Assembly (NCBI RefSeq): GCF_001514215.1
Contig: NZ_KQ948871.1
Location: forward strand, 102,138-166,137
Length of the DNA: 64,000 nt
Source of the DNA: Streptomyces bungoensis
GTDB taxonomy: Bacteria > Actinomycetota > Actinomycetes > Streptomycetales > Streptomycetaceae
Direction of reading: 5' to 3'
Shown here: positions 50,861 through 59,860 of the stretch, piece after piece
Layout of the letters: each line of letters starts with the position of its first letter
How positions within the stretch are numbered: position 1 is the stretch's first letter
The notes under the pieces: generated by a model
Seen by the model: the letters and a program-made list of their open reading frames with translations, nothing else
The model's database searches: none
What the model was told of the DNA's origin: nothing
Translations under genes and position numbers: made by a program

Positions 50861-53416
50861 GTGCCGGAACTCGTACTGGAATCAAACGGACGGACCTGGA
50901 CGCTCGACCCGTCCAGGCCCTACACCCTCGGCCGCGATCCGCAGGGTGACATCGTCTTCGACGACGCCAGGGTCTCCTGGCGACACGCCACGGTCAGCTT
51001 CGACGGCCGCAGTTGGGTCATCGAGGACCACGGCAGCACCAACGGCACGTTCGTGCGGGGGCAGCGGATCCAGCGGACGGAGATCGGTCCCGGCTCGTCG
51101 CTGCACCTCGGCAACGCCACCGACGGACCGCGCCTGAACCTCTCGGGCGCCACCGTGGCCCAGCCCCAGCAGCAGCCGCAGGGCGCGCCGTTCGCCGCGC
51201 AGGGGGCGGGTCCCGGCTGGGCGCAGCCGCAGGTCCCGCACCAGGCCGTGCCGCAGCAGGGCCCGCGGGCCGACTGGCAGCAGCCGCCGCAGCAGCCCTC
51301 GCCGTTCCCGCAGCAGCAGAACGGGCCGGCCGAGGGACTCGCGCAGAAGACGCCCGGTGGCGCGGCGGGGGCGCCGCCGGTCTACGGCGACCGCAGCCCG
51401 ACCACGTTCCACCAGTTCGCCGTCGGCCGCGTGATGCGCATCGGCCGTGCCCTGGAGAACGAGCTGGTCGTCTCCGACCTGCAGGTCTCCCGGAACCACG
51501 CCGAGTTCCACTCGACGCCCGACGGCCGCTTCGAGATCCGCGACCTCGGCTCGCACAACGGCACGTACGTCAACGGCCAGCCGATCGCCAAGGGCGGCTC
51601 GGTGCTGCTCGGCCCGAGCGACATCGTCGGTGTCGGCCACTCCACGTTCCGCATCGTCGGCGACCGCCTCGAGGAGTTCGTCGACACCGGTGAGGTCTCC
51701 TTCTCCGCCCGCCACCTGACCGTCACGGTCGACGGCGGCAAGCAGATCCTGAAGGACGTCTCCTTCGGCGTCCCGGAGAAGTCCCTGATCGCGGTCATCG
51801 GCCCGTCCGGTTCCGGCAAGTCGACCCTGCTGAAGGCGCTCACCGGCTACCGGCCCGCCAACCAGGGCGAGGTCCTCTACGACAACCGGAACCTGTACAA
51901 GCAGTTCGCCGAGCTGCGCCAGCGCATCGGTCTGGTCCCGCAGGACGACATCCTGCACAAGGAGCTGACCGTCAAGAAGGCCCTGAAGTACGCGGCCAAG
52001 CTGCGCTTCCCCGCCGACACCACGGCCGCCGAGCGCGACGCCCGCATCGACGAGGTGCTGCGCGAGCTGAAGCTCGACATCCACAAGGACAAGAAGGTCA
52101 CCTCCCTGTCGGGCGGCCAGCGCAAGCGCGTCTCGGTGGCCCTGGAGCTGCTCACCAAGCCGTCGCTGATCTTCCTGGACGAGCCGACCTCGGGCCTCGA
52201 CCCGGGCATGGACCGCGACGTCATGCAGCTGCTGCGCGGCCTCGCCGACGACGGCCGCACGGTCCTGGTGGTCACCCACTCGGTGGCCGAGCTGGCGATC
52301 TGCGACAAGCTGCTGGTGATGGCGCCGGGCGGCGCGGTCGCCTACTTCGGCCCGCCGGAGGAGGCGCTGAACTTCTTCGGCTACGACAGCTGGGCCGACG
52401 TCTTCTCCGCCTTCGAGAACTACCGCGACTACGACTGGGCGGGCCGCTGGAAGGGCTCGCAGCACTACCAGATGTACGCCGCGGACATCGACGCCGTCGC
52501 CCCGCAGTCCGTACACATGCCTCCGCCGCAGGCCATCAAGCCGCCCAAGCCGCAGGGCTGGGGCTCGCAGCTGATGACCCTGATCCGGCGGTACGTGTCG
52601 GTCATCGCCTCCGACAAGGGCTTCCTGGCGCTGACGGTGATCCTGCCGGCCGTGCTCGGCGCGGTCAGCCTGCTCATCGACCACAACCGGGGCCTGCTGG
52701 TGAACGCGGCGGTCAACCCGAGGACCGGGGCGCACGTCCCGAACGGCACGGCCACCACCGTTCTGCTGATCCTCGCCGTCGGCGCGTGCTTCGCGGGCGC
52801 CGCGAACTCCGTCCGTGAGCTGATCAAGGAACGGGTCATCTACGAGCGGGAGCGCGCGACGGGCCTGTCCCGGTCGGCCTACCTGATGTCCAAGGTCGTC
52901 GTCCTCGGGGCCGTGACCGTGCTCCAGGGCCTGATGGTCGGCGTGATCGGCTTCTCCAGCCGCGAGATCCCCGACCGGGGGCTCGTCCTCGGCGGCTCGA
53001 CCCTGTTCGAGCTGTGCGTGCCGATCATGGCGCTCGGCTTCACCTCGATGATGGTCGGCCTGGTGATCTCATCGCTGGTGAAGACCGCCGAGAAGACCAT
53101 GCCGCTGCTGGTGATGTTCGCGATCATCCAGGTCGTCTTCACCGGCTGCCTCTTCACCCTGCACGGCACGCTCGGCGTCAACGAGTTCTCCTACCTGATG
53201 CCGTCGCGCTGGGCGGTGGCCGCCGCGGGCGCCACGCTGGACTTCAACAACATCGCCCCCAACACCGACGACCCGACCAGCACCGACCCGCTGTGGAACC
53301 ACGCGGCCTCGGCCTGGGGCGTCGACATGGTCATGCTGGTCGTACTGGGTGTGGTCTGCGGCTTCTTCGTGGCCCGGTTCCTGCGCCGGCACGAGCCGGA
53401 GGTCATGCGGAAGTAA
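50861..53416 (+). CDS. ABC transporter (ATPase plus permease) with two FHA domains
   Basis: About 851 residues. FHA domain 1 (about 1-95: YTLGRDPQGDIV, SWRHATV, STNGTFV) and FHA domain 2 (about 190-270: RIGRALENELVV, SRNHAEF, SHNGTYV) flank a Gln/Pro-rich linker. Then comes an ABC ATPase (GPSGSGKST, LSGGQRKRVS, FLDEPTSGLD) and a C-terminal six-helix permease of the WHITE/ABCG type. FHA domains read phosphothreonine, so the transporter is probably controlled by Ser/Thr kinases, as for mycobacterial Rv1747. The start at 50861 gives the usual PELVLE N-terminus; a GTG at 50849 is possible. Confidence 0.92.
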   Translation: MPELVLESNGRTWTLDPSRPYTLGRDPQGDIVFDDARVSWRHATVSFDGRSWVIEDHGSTNGTFVRGQRIQRTEIGPGSSLHLGNATDGPRLNLSGATVAQPQQQPQGAPFAAQGAGPGWAQPQVPHQAVPQQGPRADWQQPPQQPSPFPQQQNGPAEGLAQKTPGGAAGAPPVYGDRSPTTFHQFAVGRVMRIGRALENELVVSDLQVSRNHAEFHSTPDGRFEIRDLGSHNGTYVNGQPIAKGGSVLLGPSDIVGVGHSTFRIVGDRLEEFVDTGEVSFSARHLTVTVDGGKQILKDVSFGVPEKSLIAVIGPSGSGKSTLLKALTGYRPANQGEVLYDNRNLYKQFAELRQRIGLVPQDDILHKELTVKKALKYAAKLRFPADTTAAERDARIDEVLRELKLDIHKDKKVTSLSGGQRKRVSVALELLTKPSLIFLDEPTSGLDPGMDRDVMQLLRGLADDGRTVLVVTHSVAELAICDKLLVMAPGGAVAYFGPPEEALNFFGYDSWADVFSAFENYRDYDWAGRWKGSQHYQMYAADIDAVAPQSVHMPPPQAIKPPKPQGWGSQLMTLIRRYVSVIASDKGFLALTVILPAVLGAVSLLIDHNRGLLVNAAVNPRTGAHVPNGTATTVLLILAVGACFAGAANSVRELIKERVIYERERATGLSRSAYLMSKVVVLGAVTVLQGLMVGVIGFSSREIPDRGLVLGGSTLFELCVPIMALGFTSMMVGLVISSLVKTAEKTMPLLVMFAIIQVVFTGCLFTLHGTLGVNEFSYLMPSRWAVAAAGATLDFNNIAPNTDDPTSTDPLWNHAASAWGVDMVMLVVLGVVCGFFVARFLRRHEPEVMRK

Positions 53417-53434
53417 GGGCCGTTGCACAGCGCG

Positions 53435-53467
53435 AAGGGCGGCATCCCCCCGAGGGGTGCCGCCCTT
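53435..53467. terminator. Bidirectional terminator
   Basis: Arms AAGGGCGGCATCCCC and GGGGTGCCGCCCTT with one bulged base around CCGA, in the 80-bp gap between the convergent FHA-ABC and transglycosylase genes. Confidence 0.78.
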
Positions 53468-53496
53468 CCGCGTCACGTCAGAGGTCCGCGCCGGCC

Positions 53497-54258
53497 TCAG
53501 TACGCGCTGTTGACCTTGTCGATCGAGCCGTACTTGTCGGCCGCGTAGTTGGCGGCGGCGGTGATGTTGGCGACCGGGTCGTAGATGTTCCACGAGGTGC
53601 CGGAGACGTGGTACGCGTTGAAGGTCGGCGGGATCACCTGCAGCAGACCCTTCGACGGGATGCCGTTGACCGCGTTGACGTCCCAGTCGTTGATGGCCCG
53701 GGGGTTGCCCGAGGACTCCCGCATGATGTTGCGGTGCAGGCCGTTGTAGCTGCCCGGGATGCCCTTGGAGTGCATGATGTCCAGCGCCTGCCGGATCCAG
53801 CCGTCCAGGTTGTCGGAGTAGGTCTTCGCGGCGACCATCTGCATCGCCGGGCGCTGCGCGGAACGGCTCGCGGCCTCCTTGGCGGTGCGCTCCTGCGCGG
53901 CCTTCCGCGCGGCGGCGTCGGCGGCGGCCTTCCGCTTCGCCTCGGCCTGCTGCCTCACCTGGGCCTGCTTGCGGGCGACGGCCTGGTCGGCGGCCTTCTT
54001 GCGGGCGGCGATGTCGTCGAGCTTGACGGTCTGGCCGGCGAGCTGGCCGGTGAGCGAGCCCCGGACGTCCTGGACCTGGGTGGCGGCGGCGACCTGGGCG
54101 GTCGTGGCCGGGGAGCCGGTGGTCACGGTCTCGGCACTGCTGGGAACGGCCGAGAAGGCGAGGGCGGCGGCACCGAGGGTGCTGACACCGGCGATCGCGA
54201 TCTTGTGCTGCTTCGTCAGGGTGCGACTGAGACGGCGATTGAGGATGTTCTTGGGCAT
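53497..54258 (-). CDS. Secreted SLT-type lytic transglycosylase
   Basis: A 253-residue exported protein. The signal peptide has core IAIAGVSTLGAAALAFSAV and cleavage near SSA (about 43). An Ala/Lys/Arg-rich helical stretch (about 85-145) probably binds the cell wall, and a C-terminal SLT domain follows, with catalytic Glu in IMRESSGNPRAIN and GLLQVIPPTFNAY. It cleaves peptidoglycan. The long 5' leader is structured. In S. coelicolor several cell-wall hydrolase genes are under c-di-AMP riboswitch control, but I could not match that consensus here. Confidence 0.9.
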   Translation of the reverse strand: MPKNILNRRLSRTLTKQHKIAIAGVSTLGAAALAFSAVPSSAETVTTGSPATTAQVAAATQVQDVRGSLTGQLAGQTVKLDDIAARKKAADQAVARKQAQVRQQAEAKRKAAADAAARKAAQERTAKEAASRSAQRPAMQMVAAKTYSDNLDGWIRQALDIMHSKGIPGSYNGLHRNIMRESSGNPRAINDWDVNAVNGIPSKGLLQVIPPTFNAYHVSGTSWNIYDPVANITAAANYAADKYGSIDKVNSAY

Positions 54259-54290
54259 GGCGTGATGGACCTCTTCGAGATAGCGCGGAG

Positions 54291-54367
54291 GTCGCTCCTG
54301 CGTCCGCCGGGGGAATCGGCTCCTCCCACACGAACGCCGCGGGGGAGAACCCACGGCGCTGAGCGAC
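54291..54367 (-). promoter_or_regulatory. Structured leader of the transglycosylase mRNA
   Basis: On the minus strand GTCGCTC (54367-54361) and GAGCGAC (54297-54291) can close a 7-bp stem around 63 bases. Inside, CGCCGTGGG pairs with CCCCCGCGGCG as a second hairpin, and GAGGAGCCGATTCCCCC follows. It begins at about the predicted transcript start and ends some 15 bases before the ribosome site, the layout of a cis-regulatory RNA. It does not match the c-di-AMP (ydaO) consensus as I know it. Confidence 0.5.
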
Positions 54368-54375
54368 GGAAGCAA

Positions 54376-54404
54376 TTCTTAGCGGCCGCAAAATGGCCAG
54401 GCAA
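54376..54404 (-). promoter_or_regulatory. Promoter of the transglycosylase gene
   Basis: On the minus strand TTGCCT (54404-54399), a 17-base spacer and TAAGAA (54381-54376). Transcription should start near 54370, right at the outer stem of the structured leader. Confidence 0.58.
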
Positions 54405-54448
54405 AGGTGTGACGTACGATCCCGCATAGTGGATCAGGGAGGGGCAAA

Positions 54449-54476
54449 ACGGGACAGACCAGGCTGTCTGTCCCGT
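54449..54476 (-). terminator. Intrinsic terminator after the QueA-like remnant
   Basis: Perfect 11-bp arms ACGGGACAGAC and GTCTGTCCCGT around a 6-base loop, followed on the minus strand by TTTTGCC. It is about 110 bp past the stop of the truncated gene. Confidence 0.75.
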
Positions 54477-54587
54477 TCATATAGGGCCGGTTTATCTCCT
54501 ATGCCCGTTCGTACGTGATGTGGCTCCTATGCGCGGGCTCACATCGGCGGCGCGTTGGTCTCACCACGAGTTGCCGCCGCAACGCAC

Positions 54588-55130
54588 TCAGTGAGGATCC
54601 TCCCCGGGGAGCACGAGATGCACGTCGCCGAACTCGTGCCACAGATAGCGCCCGCGCAGCGCCTCCTCGTAGGCGCGCGCGACCGCCGCCCGCCCCGCGA
54701 CCGCCTCGAGCATCAGCAGGTGCGAGGCCCGCGGCTCGTGCAGCCCGGTCAGCAGCCCGCCGACCGCGCGTACCCCGCGCTCGGGCGTCACCACCAGGTC
54801 GGTCCACCCATCGGCCGCCCGCACCACCCCGTCCGGCCCCACCGCCGACTCCACGGCCCGCACGGCCGTCGTCCCCACCGCGATCACCCGCCCCTCCCCG
54901 GCCCTCCCGGCGTTGATCAGCCGCGCCGACGCCTCCGGCACCGCGAACCGCTCCGGGTACGGCGGCTCGTGGGCCTCCGCCGACGCCACCCCGGTGTGCA
55001 GCACGACCGGCGCGAACCCCACCCCGCGGCTCACCAGCTCCGTCACCAGCCGCGCGGTGAACGGCCGGGCCGCACTCGGCATCTCCGCGCTGCCCGCCCG
55101 AGCACCGGGGCCCTTGGGCGTACACCGCAC
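54588..55130 (-). pseudogene. N-terminally truncated QueA-like SAM:tRNA ribosyltransferase-isomerase
   Basis: The readable frame gives about 180 residues that match only the C-terminal half of QueA-family proteins: GVGFAPVVLHTGVAS, GRVIAVGTTAVRAVES and LLTGLHEPRASHLLMLEAVAG. The full-length Streptomyces homologues I recall are about twice as long. The homology begins at GSAEMPSAARPFT, and the sequence before it (RCTPKGPGARA) is unlike the expected N-terminal half. Only about 110 bp separate this point from the next gene, so the missing half is not elsewhere nearby. Most likely a deletion remnant, although a short protein could still be made. Terminator and codon use remain intact. Confidence 0.72.
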
Positions 55131-55243
55131 GCCCGGGGCCCACGGACCGGGGTGCCCTACCCCACCGGTCCTAGGCCCAGCGGCCCAGGGCCCCCGCCAC
55201 CGGCCCGATCCGCCCCGCCGCAGCCCGCCGGTACCGTGAGCAC

Positions 55244-56389
55244 ATGAGTCACGGCCCCCGGTCCGGCCTCGCCGCGGTGAGTTCCGCGCTGCTGGCCATG
55301 AGCAGGCACCTGGAGGTGCGCGACGTCCTGAAGACGATCGTCGCCTCCGCCCGCGAACTGCTCGACGCGCAGTACGCCGCCCTCGGCGTCCCCGACGACC
55401 ACGGGGGCTTCGCCCAGTTCGTCGTCGACGGCGTCAGCGACGCCCAGTGGAAGGCCATCGGCCCGCTGCCGCGCCGGCACGGCATCCTCGCCGCGATGCT
55501 GGACGAGGCCCGCCCCGAGCGCCTCGCCGACGTGCGCAAGGACCCCCGCTTCGAGGGCTGGCCGGCCGCCCACCCCGACCTGGCCGACTTCCTGGGCCTG
55601 CCCATCCGCGACGGCGACGAGGTCATCGGGGCCCTGTTCCTCGCCAACAAGCGCTGCCCCAAGCCCGCGGGCACGTGCGGCTTCACGCAAGAGGACGAGG
55701 AACTCCTCTCCATCCTCGCCCAGCACGCCGCCATCGCCCTCACCAACGCCCGCCTCTACGAGCGCAGCCGCGAACTGACCATCGCCGAGGAACGCTCCCG
55801 CCTCGCCCACGAGCTGCACGACGCCGTCAGCCAGAAGCTCTTCTCCCTGCGCCTGACCGCCCAGGCCGCCGCCACCCTCGTCGACCGCGACCCCGCCCGC
55901 GCCAAGGGCGAGCTGCAGCAGGTCGCGGCGCTCGCCGCCGAGGCCGCCGACGAACTGCGCGCCGCCGTCGTCGAGCTGCGCCCCGCCGCCCTCGACGAGG
56001 ACGGCCTCGTCGCCACCCTGCGCACCCAGATCCAGGTGCTCGACCGGGCCCACAGCGCGCGCGTGACCTTCACCGGAAACGGCTTCCGCGCGCTGCCCGC
56101 CGCCCAGGAGGAGGCCCTGCTCAGGGTCGCCCAGGAAGCCCTGCACAACGCCCTGCGCCACTCGGGCGCCGCCCACGTCGACGTCACGGTGGACCGGCGC
56201 GGCAGCGGCGCGGTGCTGCGCGTCACCGACGACGGCGGCGGCTTCGACCCGCGGTCCGTCCGCCGCGCCGGACGCCATCTGGGCCTGGTCTCGATGCGGG
56301 ACCGGGCGAGCGGGGTCGGCGGCACGCTGACCGTGGAATCGGCGCCCGGCAAGGGCACCACGATCGAGATGGAGGTCCCCGGTGGCTGA
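55244..56389 (+). CDS. GAF-domain sensor histidine kinase (NarX-type)
   Basis: A 381-residue cytoplasmic kinase without membrane segments. A GAF sensory domain (about 20-170) is followed by a HisKA_3 dimerisation helix with phospho-acceptor His in RLAHELHDAVSQKLFSL and a HATPase_c domain (VAQEALHNALRHSGA N-box, VTDDGGGFD, HLGLVSMRDRA). The signal is unknown; GAF domains bind small molecules or haem. Its stop overlaps the response-regulator start by 8 bp. The promoter must lie in the short gap to the truncated QueA-like gene. Confidence 0.93.
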   Translation: MSHGPRSGLAAVSSALLAMSRHLEVRDVLKTIVASARELLDAQYAALGVPDDHGGFAQFVVDGVSDAQWKAIGPLPRRHGILAAMLDEARPERLADVRKDPRFEGWPAAHPDLADFLGLPIRDGDEVIGALFLANKRCPKPAGTCGFTQEDEELLSILAQHAAIALTNARLYERSRELTIAEERSRLAHELHDAVSQKLFSLRLTAQAAATLVDRDPARAKGELQQVAALAAEAADELRAAVVELRPAALDEDGLVATLRTQIQVLDRAHSARVTFTGNGFRALPAAQEEALLRVAQEALHNALRHSGAAHVDVTVDRRGSGAVLRVTDDGGGFDPRSVRRAGRHLGLVSMRDRASGVGGTLTVESAPGKGTTIEMEVPGG

Positions 56390-57023
56390 CGCGATCAGGG
56401 TGCTGCTCGTCGACGACCACCAGGTCGTCCGCCGCGGCCTGCGCACCTTCCTGGAGGTCCAGGACGACATCGAGGTCGTGGGCGAGGCCGCCGACGGCGC
56501 CGAGGGGGTCGCCCGCGCCGAGGAACTGCGGCCCGACGTCGTCCTCATGGACGTCAAGATGCCGGGCACGGACGGCATCGACGCCCTGCGCCGGCTCCGG
56601 GAACTGGCCAACCCCGCGCGCGTGCTCGTCGTCACCAGCTTCACCGAGCAGCGCACGGTCGTCCCGGCCCTGCGCGCGGGCGCCGCCGGATACGTCTACA
56701 AGGACGTGGACCCCGACGCCCTGGCCGGCGCCATCCGCTCCGTGCACGCCGGGCACGTCCTGCTCCAGCCCGAGGTCGCCGGCGCCCTGCTCTCCCAGGA
56801 GGAGACCAACTCCGGACAGGGGAGGGGGGGCTCGCTCACCGAGCGGGAGCGCGAGGTGCTCGGCCTGATCGCGGACGGCCGCTCCAACCGCGAGATCGCC
56901 CGCGCCCTCGTCCTGTCCGAGAAGACCGTCAAGACGCACGTCTCCAACATCCTCATGAAACTCGACCTCGCCGACCGCACCCAGGCCGCGCTGTGGGCCG
57001 TACGCCACGGCGTGACCGGCTGA
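56382..57023 (+). CDS. NarL/LuxR-family response regulator
   Basis: A 213-residue regulator with a receiver domain (acidic pair DD near 10-11, phospho-acceptor Asp in VVLMDVKMPG, TSF and YKD switch residues) and a C-terminal LuxR helix-turn-helix (LTEREREVLGLIADGRSNREIA, residues about 147-168, shown in part). The GTG start overlaps the kinase stop, so the pair is coupled. It lies directly before chpE on the same strand, but a role in chaplin control is only suggested by position. Confidence 0.94.
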   Translation: MADAIRVLLVDDHQVVRRGLRTFLEVQDDIEVVGEAADGAEGVARAEELRPDVVLMDVKMPGTDGIDALRRLRELANPARVLVVTSFTEQRTVVPALRAGAAGYVYKDVDPDALAGAIRSVHAGHVLLQPEVAGALLSQEETNSGQGRGGSLTEREREVLGLIADGRSNREIARALVLSEKTVKTHVSNILMKLDLADRTQAALWAVRHGVTG

Positions 57024-57153
57024 AACGCCCACCCCAACGCCTCACCGGCGGCGACGCGAAAGGTTCCGCTCCGGGCTGAGATTCATACGGTCGTGGGAAT
57101 GTAACCCGGATGGCGCATCCTCCGGCGATCTCCGGCGTTCTCCAGTGCGTGCT

Positions 57154-57167
57154 GCGGCGATCGCCGC
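57154..57167. promoter_or_regulatory. Perfect 14-bp palindrome before chpE
   Basis: GCGGCGATCGCCGC is a perfect palindrome 27 bp before the chpE start. A direct repeat CTCCGGCG also occurs twice just upstream (about 57120-57140). Either could be a regulator site. Confidence 0.42.
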
Positions 57168-57193
57168 GGTGAACGCTCAGGAGGGGTTGGAAA

Positions 57194-57439
57194 GTGAAGA
57201 ACCTGAAGAAGGCGGCGGCCGTGACGATGGTGGCCGGTGGCCTGGTGGCCGCCGGTGCGGGGATGGCCTCCGCCACGGACGGGGCCTGGGCGGGCGGCCA
57301 GGCCCACCACTCTCCGGGTGTCATCTCGGGCAACGTCGTGCAGGCCCCGGTCCACGTCCCGGTGAACGCCGTCGGCAACACCGTGAACGTCATCGGCGCG
57401 CTGAACCCGGCCTTCGGCAACCTGGGCCTCGACCACTGA
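57194..57439 (+). CDS. chpE: Short chaplin ChpE
   Basis: An 81-residue secreted, amyloid-forming surface protein. The signal peptide (MKNLKKAAAVTMVAGGLVAA, cleavage after MASA at about 27) is followed by one hydrophobic chaplin domain (SPGVISGNVVQAPVHVPVNA and VNVIGALNPAFGNLG). It lacks the two cysteines found in most short chaplins, the hallmark of ChpE. Chaplins coat aerial hyphae and lower water surface tension. The GTG start has GGAGGGG upstream, and a terminator follows. Confidence 0.95.
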   Translation: MKNLKKAAAVTMVAGGLVAAGAGMASATDGAWAGGQAHHSPGVISGNVVQAPVHVPVNAVGNTVNVIGALNPAFGNLGLDH

Positions 57440-57458
57440 GCCCCGGCCGTCCATGACC

Positions 57459-57487
57459 CAGGCCTCCCGAGTGCACCGGGAGGCCTG
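57459..57487. terminator. Terminator between chpE and the next, convergent gene
   Basis: Perfect 11-bp arms CAGGCCTCCCG and CGGGAGGCCTG around a 7-base loop, 20 bp past the chpE stop. Confidence 0.75.
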
Positions 57488-57520
57488 TCGTGTCCCGCAA
57501 CGCCGGTCGCCGGCCGCCCC

Positions 57521-58309
57521 TCACCGGGCGCCGCGCTCCCGCTCCTCCACCAGCGAGTTGTACGCCGCCACCTGCGCGCGCCGGGCCGTCCGCTCCACGG
57601 GCCGCAGCGCCTGCGACCGGGCCGCCATCTCCGAGGAGCTGACCGCACCTCCATGCCCGCGGTCGTGGGCCAGGGACACCAGCAGCCCCACCCGCTGCGC
57701 CAGCTCCAGCACCCGCACCGCACGCGGCGGATACCCCGGCGCCAGCACCTCACGGCCACGCTCGGCCCGCGCCCGGTACGCGTCGATCGCCGCCTCCGCC
57801 ACCGGCCCCGACCCGGCGACGTCCAGCTTCGACAGCACCTCGGTCGCGTCCCGGAGGGCCTCCGCCAGCTCACGCTCCGCCTCGCCCAGCGAGGGCACGT
57901 CCGCGGGCGGCGCCTCCCGCACCGGCAGCACCTGCCAGACCACCTCGGCATGGACATCTCCGGCCGGCCCCGCCTCGTACACCTGAGGGACCAGCCCGAA
58001 CGCGGCACCGAAGCAGACCACCGCCTCCTCGGCCTCCAGCGCCCGCGCGTTGAACTCCGGCGGCCCGCTCAGCCCCAGCGGATGCCCCGGCGCCGGCAGC
58101 GCCAACCGCAGCCCGGTCACCCCCAGCGCCCGCAGCCGCCCCAGCGCGAGCGTGAGCCCGACCTGCGCGGACTCCCCGGGCAGCCCCTCCACCCGGTGCA
58201 CCGTGTCCCCGCCCACGATGGCGAGGGCGGCGTCGTCCGGCGAGACGTGTCCGGCCAGAAGGGCGTTTCCCCAAGCGGCGAGGCGTCCTGAACGCGGTTC
58301 CGAGAGCAT
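57521..58309 (-). CDS. Conserved protein of unknown function
   Basis: A 262-residue soluble protein. The N-terminal two-thirds is an alpha/beta region (AAWGNALLAGHVSPDDAALA, GGDTVHRVEGLPGE, ARALEAEEAVVCFGAAFGL). A helical C-terminal third is rich in Arg/Glu (AYRARAERGREVLAPG). No catalytic motif or membrane segment is evident. It is divergent from the ABC ATPase gene with 150 bp between. I cannot name a family; it looks like an actinobacterial core gene. Confidence 0.7.
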   Translation of the reverse strand: MLSEPRSGRLAAWGNALLAGHVSPDDAALAIVGGDTVHRVEGLPGESAQVGLTLALGRLRALGVTGLRLALPAPGHPLGLSGPPEFNARALEAEEAVVCFGAAFGLVPQVYEAGPAGDVHAEVVWQVLPVREAPPADVPSLGEAERELAEALRDATEVLSKLDVAGSGPVAEAAIDAYRARAERGREVLAPGYPPRAVRVLELAQRVGLLVSLAHDRGHGGAVSSSEMAARSQALRPVERTARRAQVAAYNSLVEERERGAR

Positions 58310-58459
58310 GCCCCCCACCCTAAGGACCGGACCGATGGAATGGGGCGGGGCACTCGTGGCGTAGATTTCATAGGGGCTGCGCCCATCGGCGCGGCGGACC
58401 GAGCCACAGGCGTACGCCACAGCCGAGACCGGCACACTGCAAGGGGAGACAACGCGCTC

Positions 58460-59257
<798 letters not shown>

Positions 59258-59306
59258 CGCCGGGTCCGCTCCCGTTCGCGCCCTGTCCGCCGTCCGGCCG
59301 CGGACC

Positions 59307-59312
59307 TACCAT
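59307..59312 (+). promoter_or_regulatory. Minus-10 of a probable leaderless nfeD transcript
   Basis: TACCAT is followed by six bases and the GTG at 59319. CTGTCC lies 18 bp upstream as minus-35. There is no ribosome-binding site between them. Confidence 0.48.
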
Positions 59313-59318
59313 GACCAT

Positions 59319-59750
59319 GTGAACGACATCGACGCATGGGTGTGGTGGCTCGTCGGCGCGGCGGCGCTCGGAATCCCGCTCGTCGTCACCGCCATGCCGG
59401 AGTTCGGCATGTTCGCGGTGGGAGCCGTCGCGGGCGCGGTGGTCGCCGGTCTCGGTTTCGACGTGGTCGTCCAGGTCCTCGCCTTCGTCGTCGTCTCCGT
59501 CGCCCTCATCGCCGTGGTCCGGCCCATCGCCGCCCGGCACGGCAGCCAGCGGCCCCGACTCGCCACCGGCGTCGACGCCCTGAAAGGCAGACAGGCCGTC
59601 GTCCTGGAGCGCGTCGACGGCTCCGGCGGGCGCATCAAGCTCGCCGGAGAGGTCTGGTCGGCCCGCGCCCTCGACACCGGCCGCGCCTACGAAGTGGGCC
59701 AGGAGGTGGACGTGGTGGAGATCGAAGGGGCTACCGCGATCGTCATCTGA
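59319..59750 (+). CDS. NfeD-family membrane protein
   Basis: A 143-residue protein with three or four transmembrane helices in the first 75 residues and a C-terminal OB-fold domain (GRQAVVLERVDGSGGRIKLAGEVW region, ending VDVVEIEGATAIVI). This is the short NfeD type. NfeD proteins pair with SPFH/stomatin proteins in membrane microdomains; the SPFH gene follows 110 bp downstream. Confidence 0.9.
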   Translation: MNDIDAWVWWLVGAAALGIPLVVTAMPEFGMFAVGAVAGAVVAGLGFDVVVQVLAFVVVSVALIAVVRPIAARHGSQRPRLATGVDALKGRQAVVLERVDGSGGRIKLAGEVWSARALDTGRAYEVGQEVDVVEIEGATAIVI

Positions 59751-59860
59751 GGTATCCGGCCCCCGAGTTGGGCAGCGGTCTGTCAGACTCGACCAGCAAG
59801 ATCTTCAACGACAACAGGATCTGCCGAAGGTGCCGAGGCGGAGAGGGGTACGGGGAACCG

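Noticed and set aside
51140..51370. Gln/Pro-rich repeats inside the FHA-ABC gene as a separate repeat element
   Set aside because: They encode the linker between the two FHA domains in frame and need no separate explanation.
54291..54367. Call of a c-di-AMP (ydaO) riboswitch on the transglycosylase leader
   Set aside because: The gene class fits, but I could not find the conserved ydaO core blocks; I kept it only as an unassigned structured leader.
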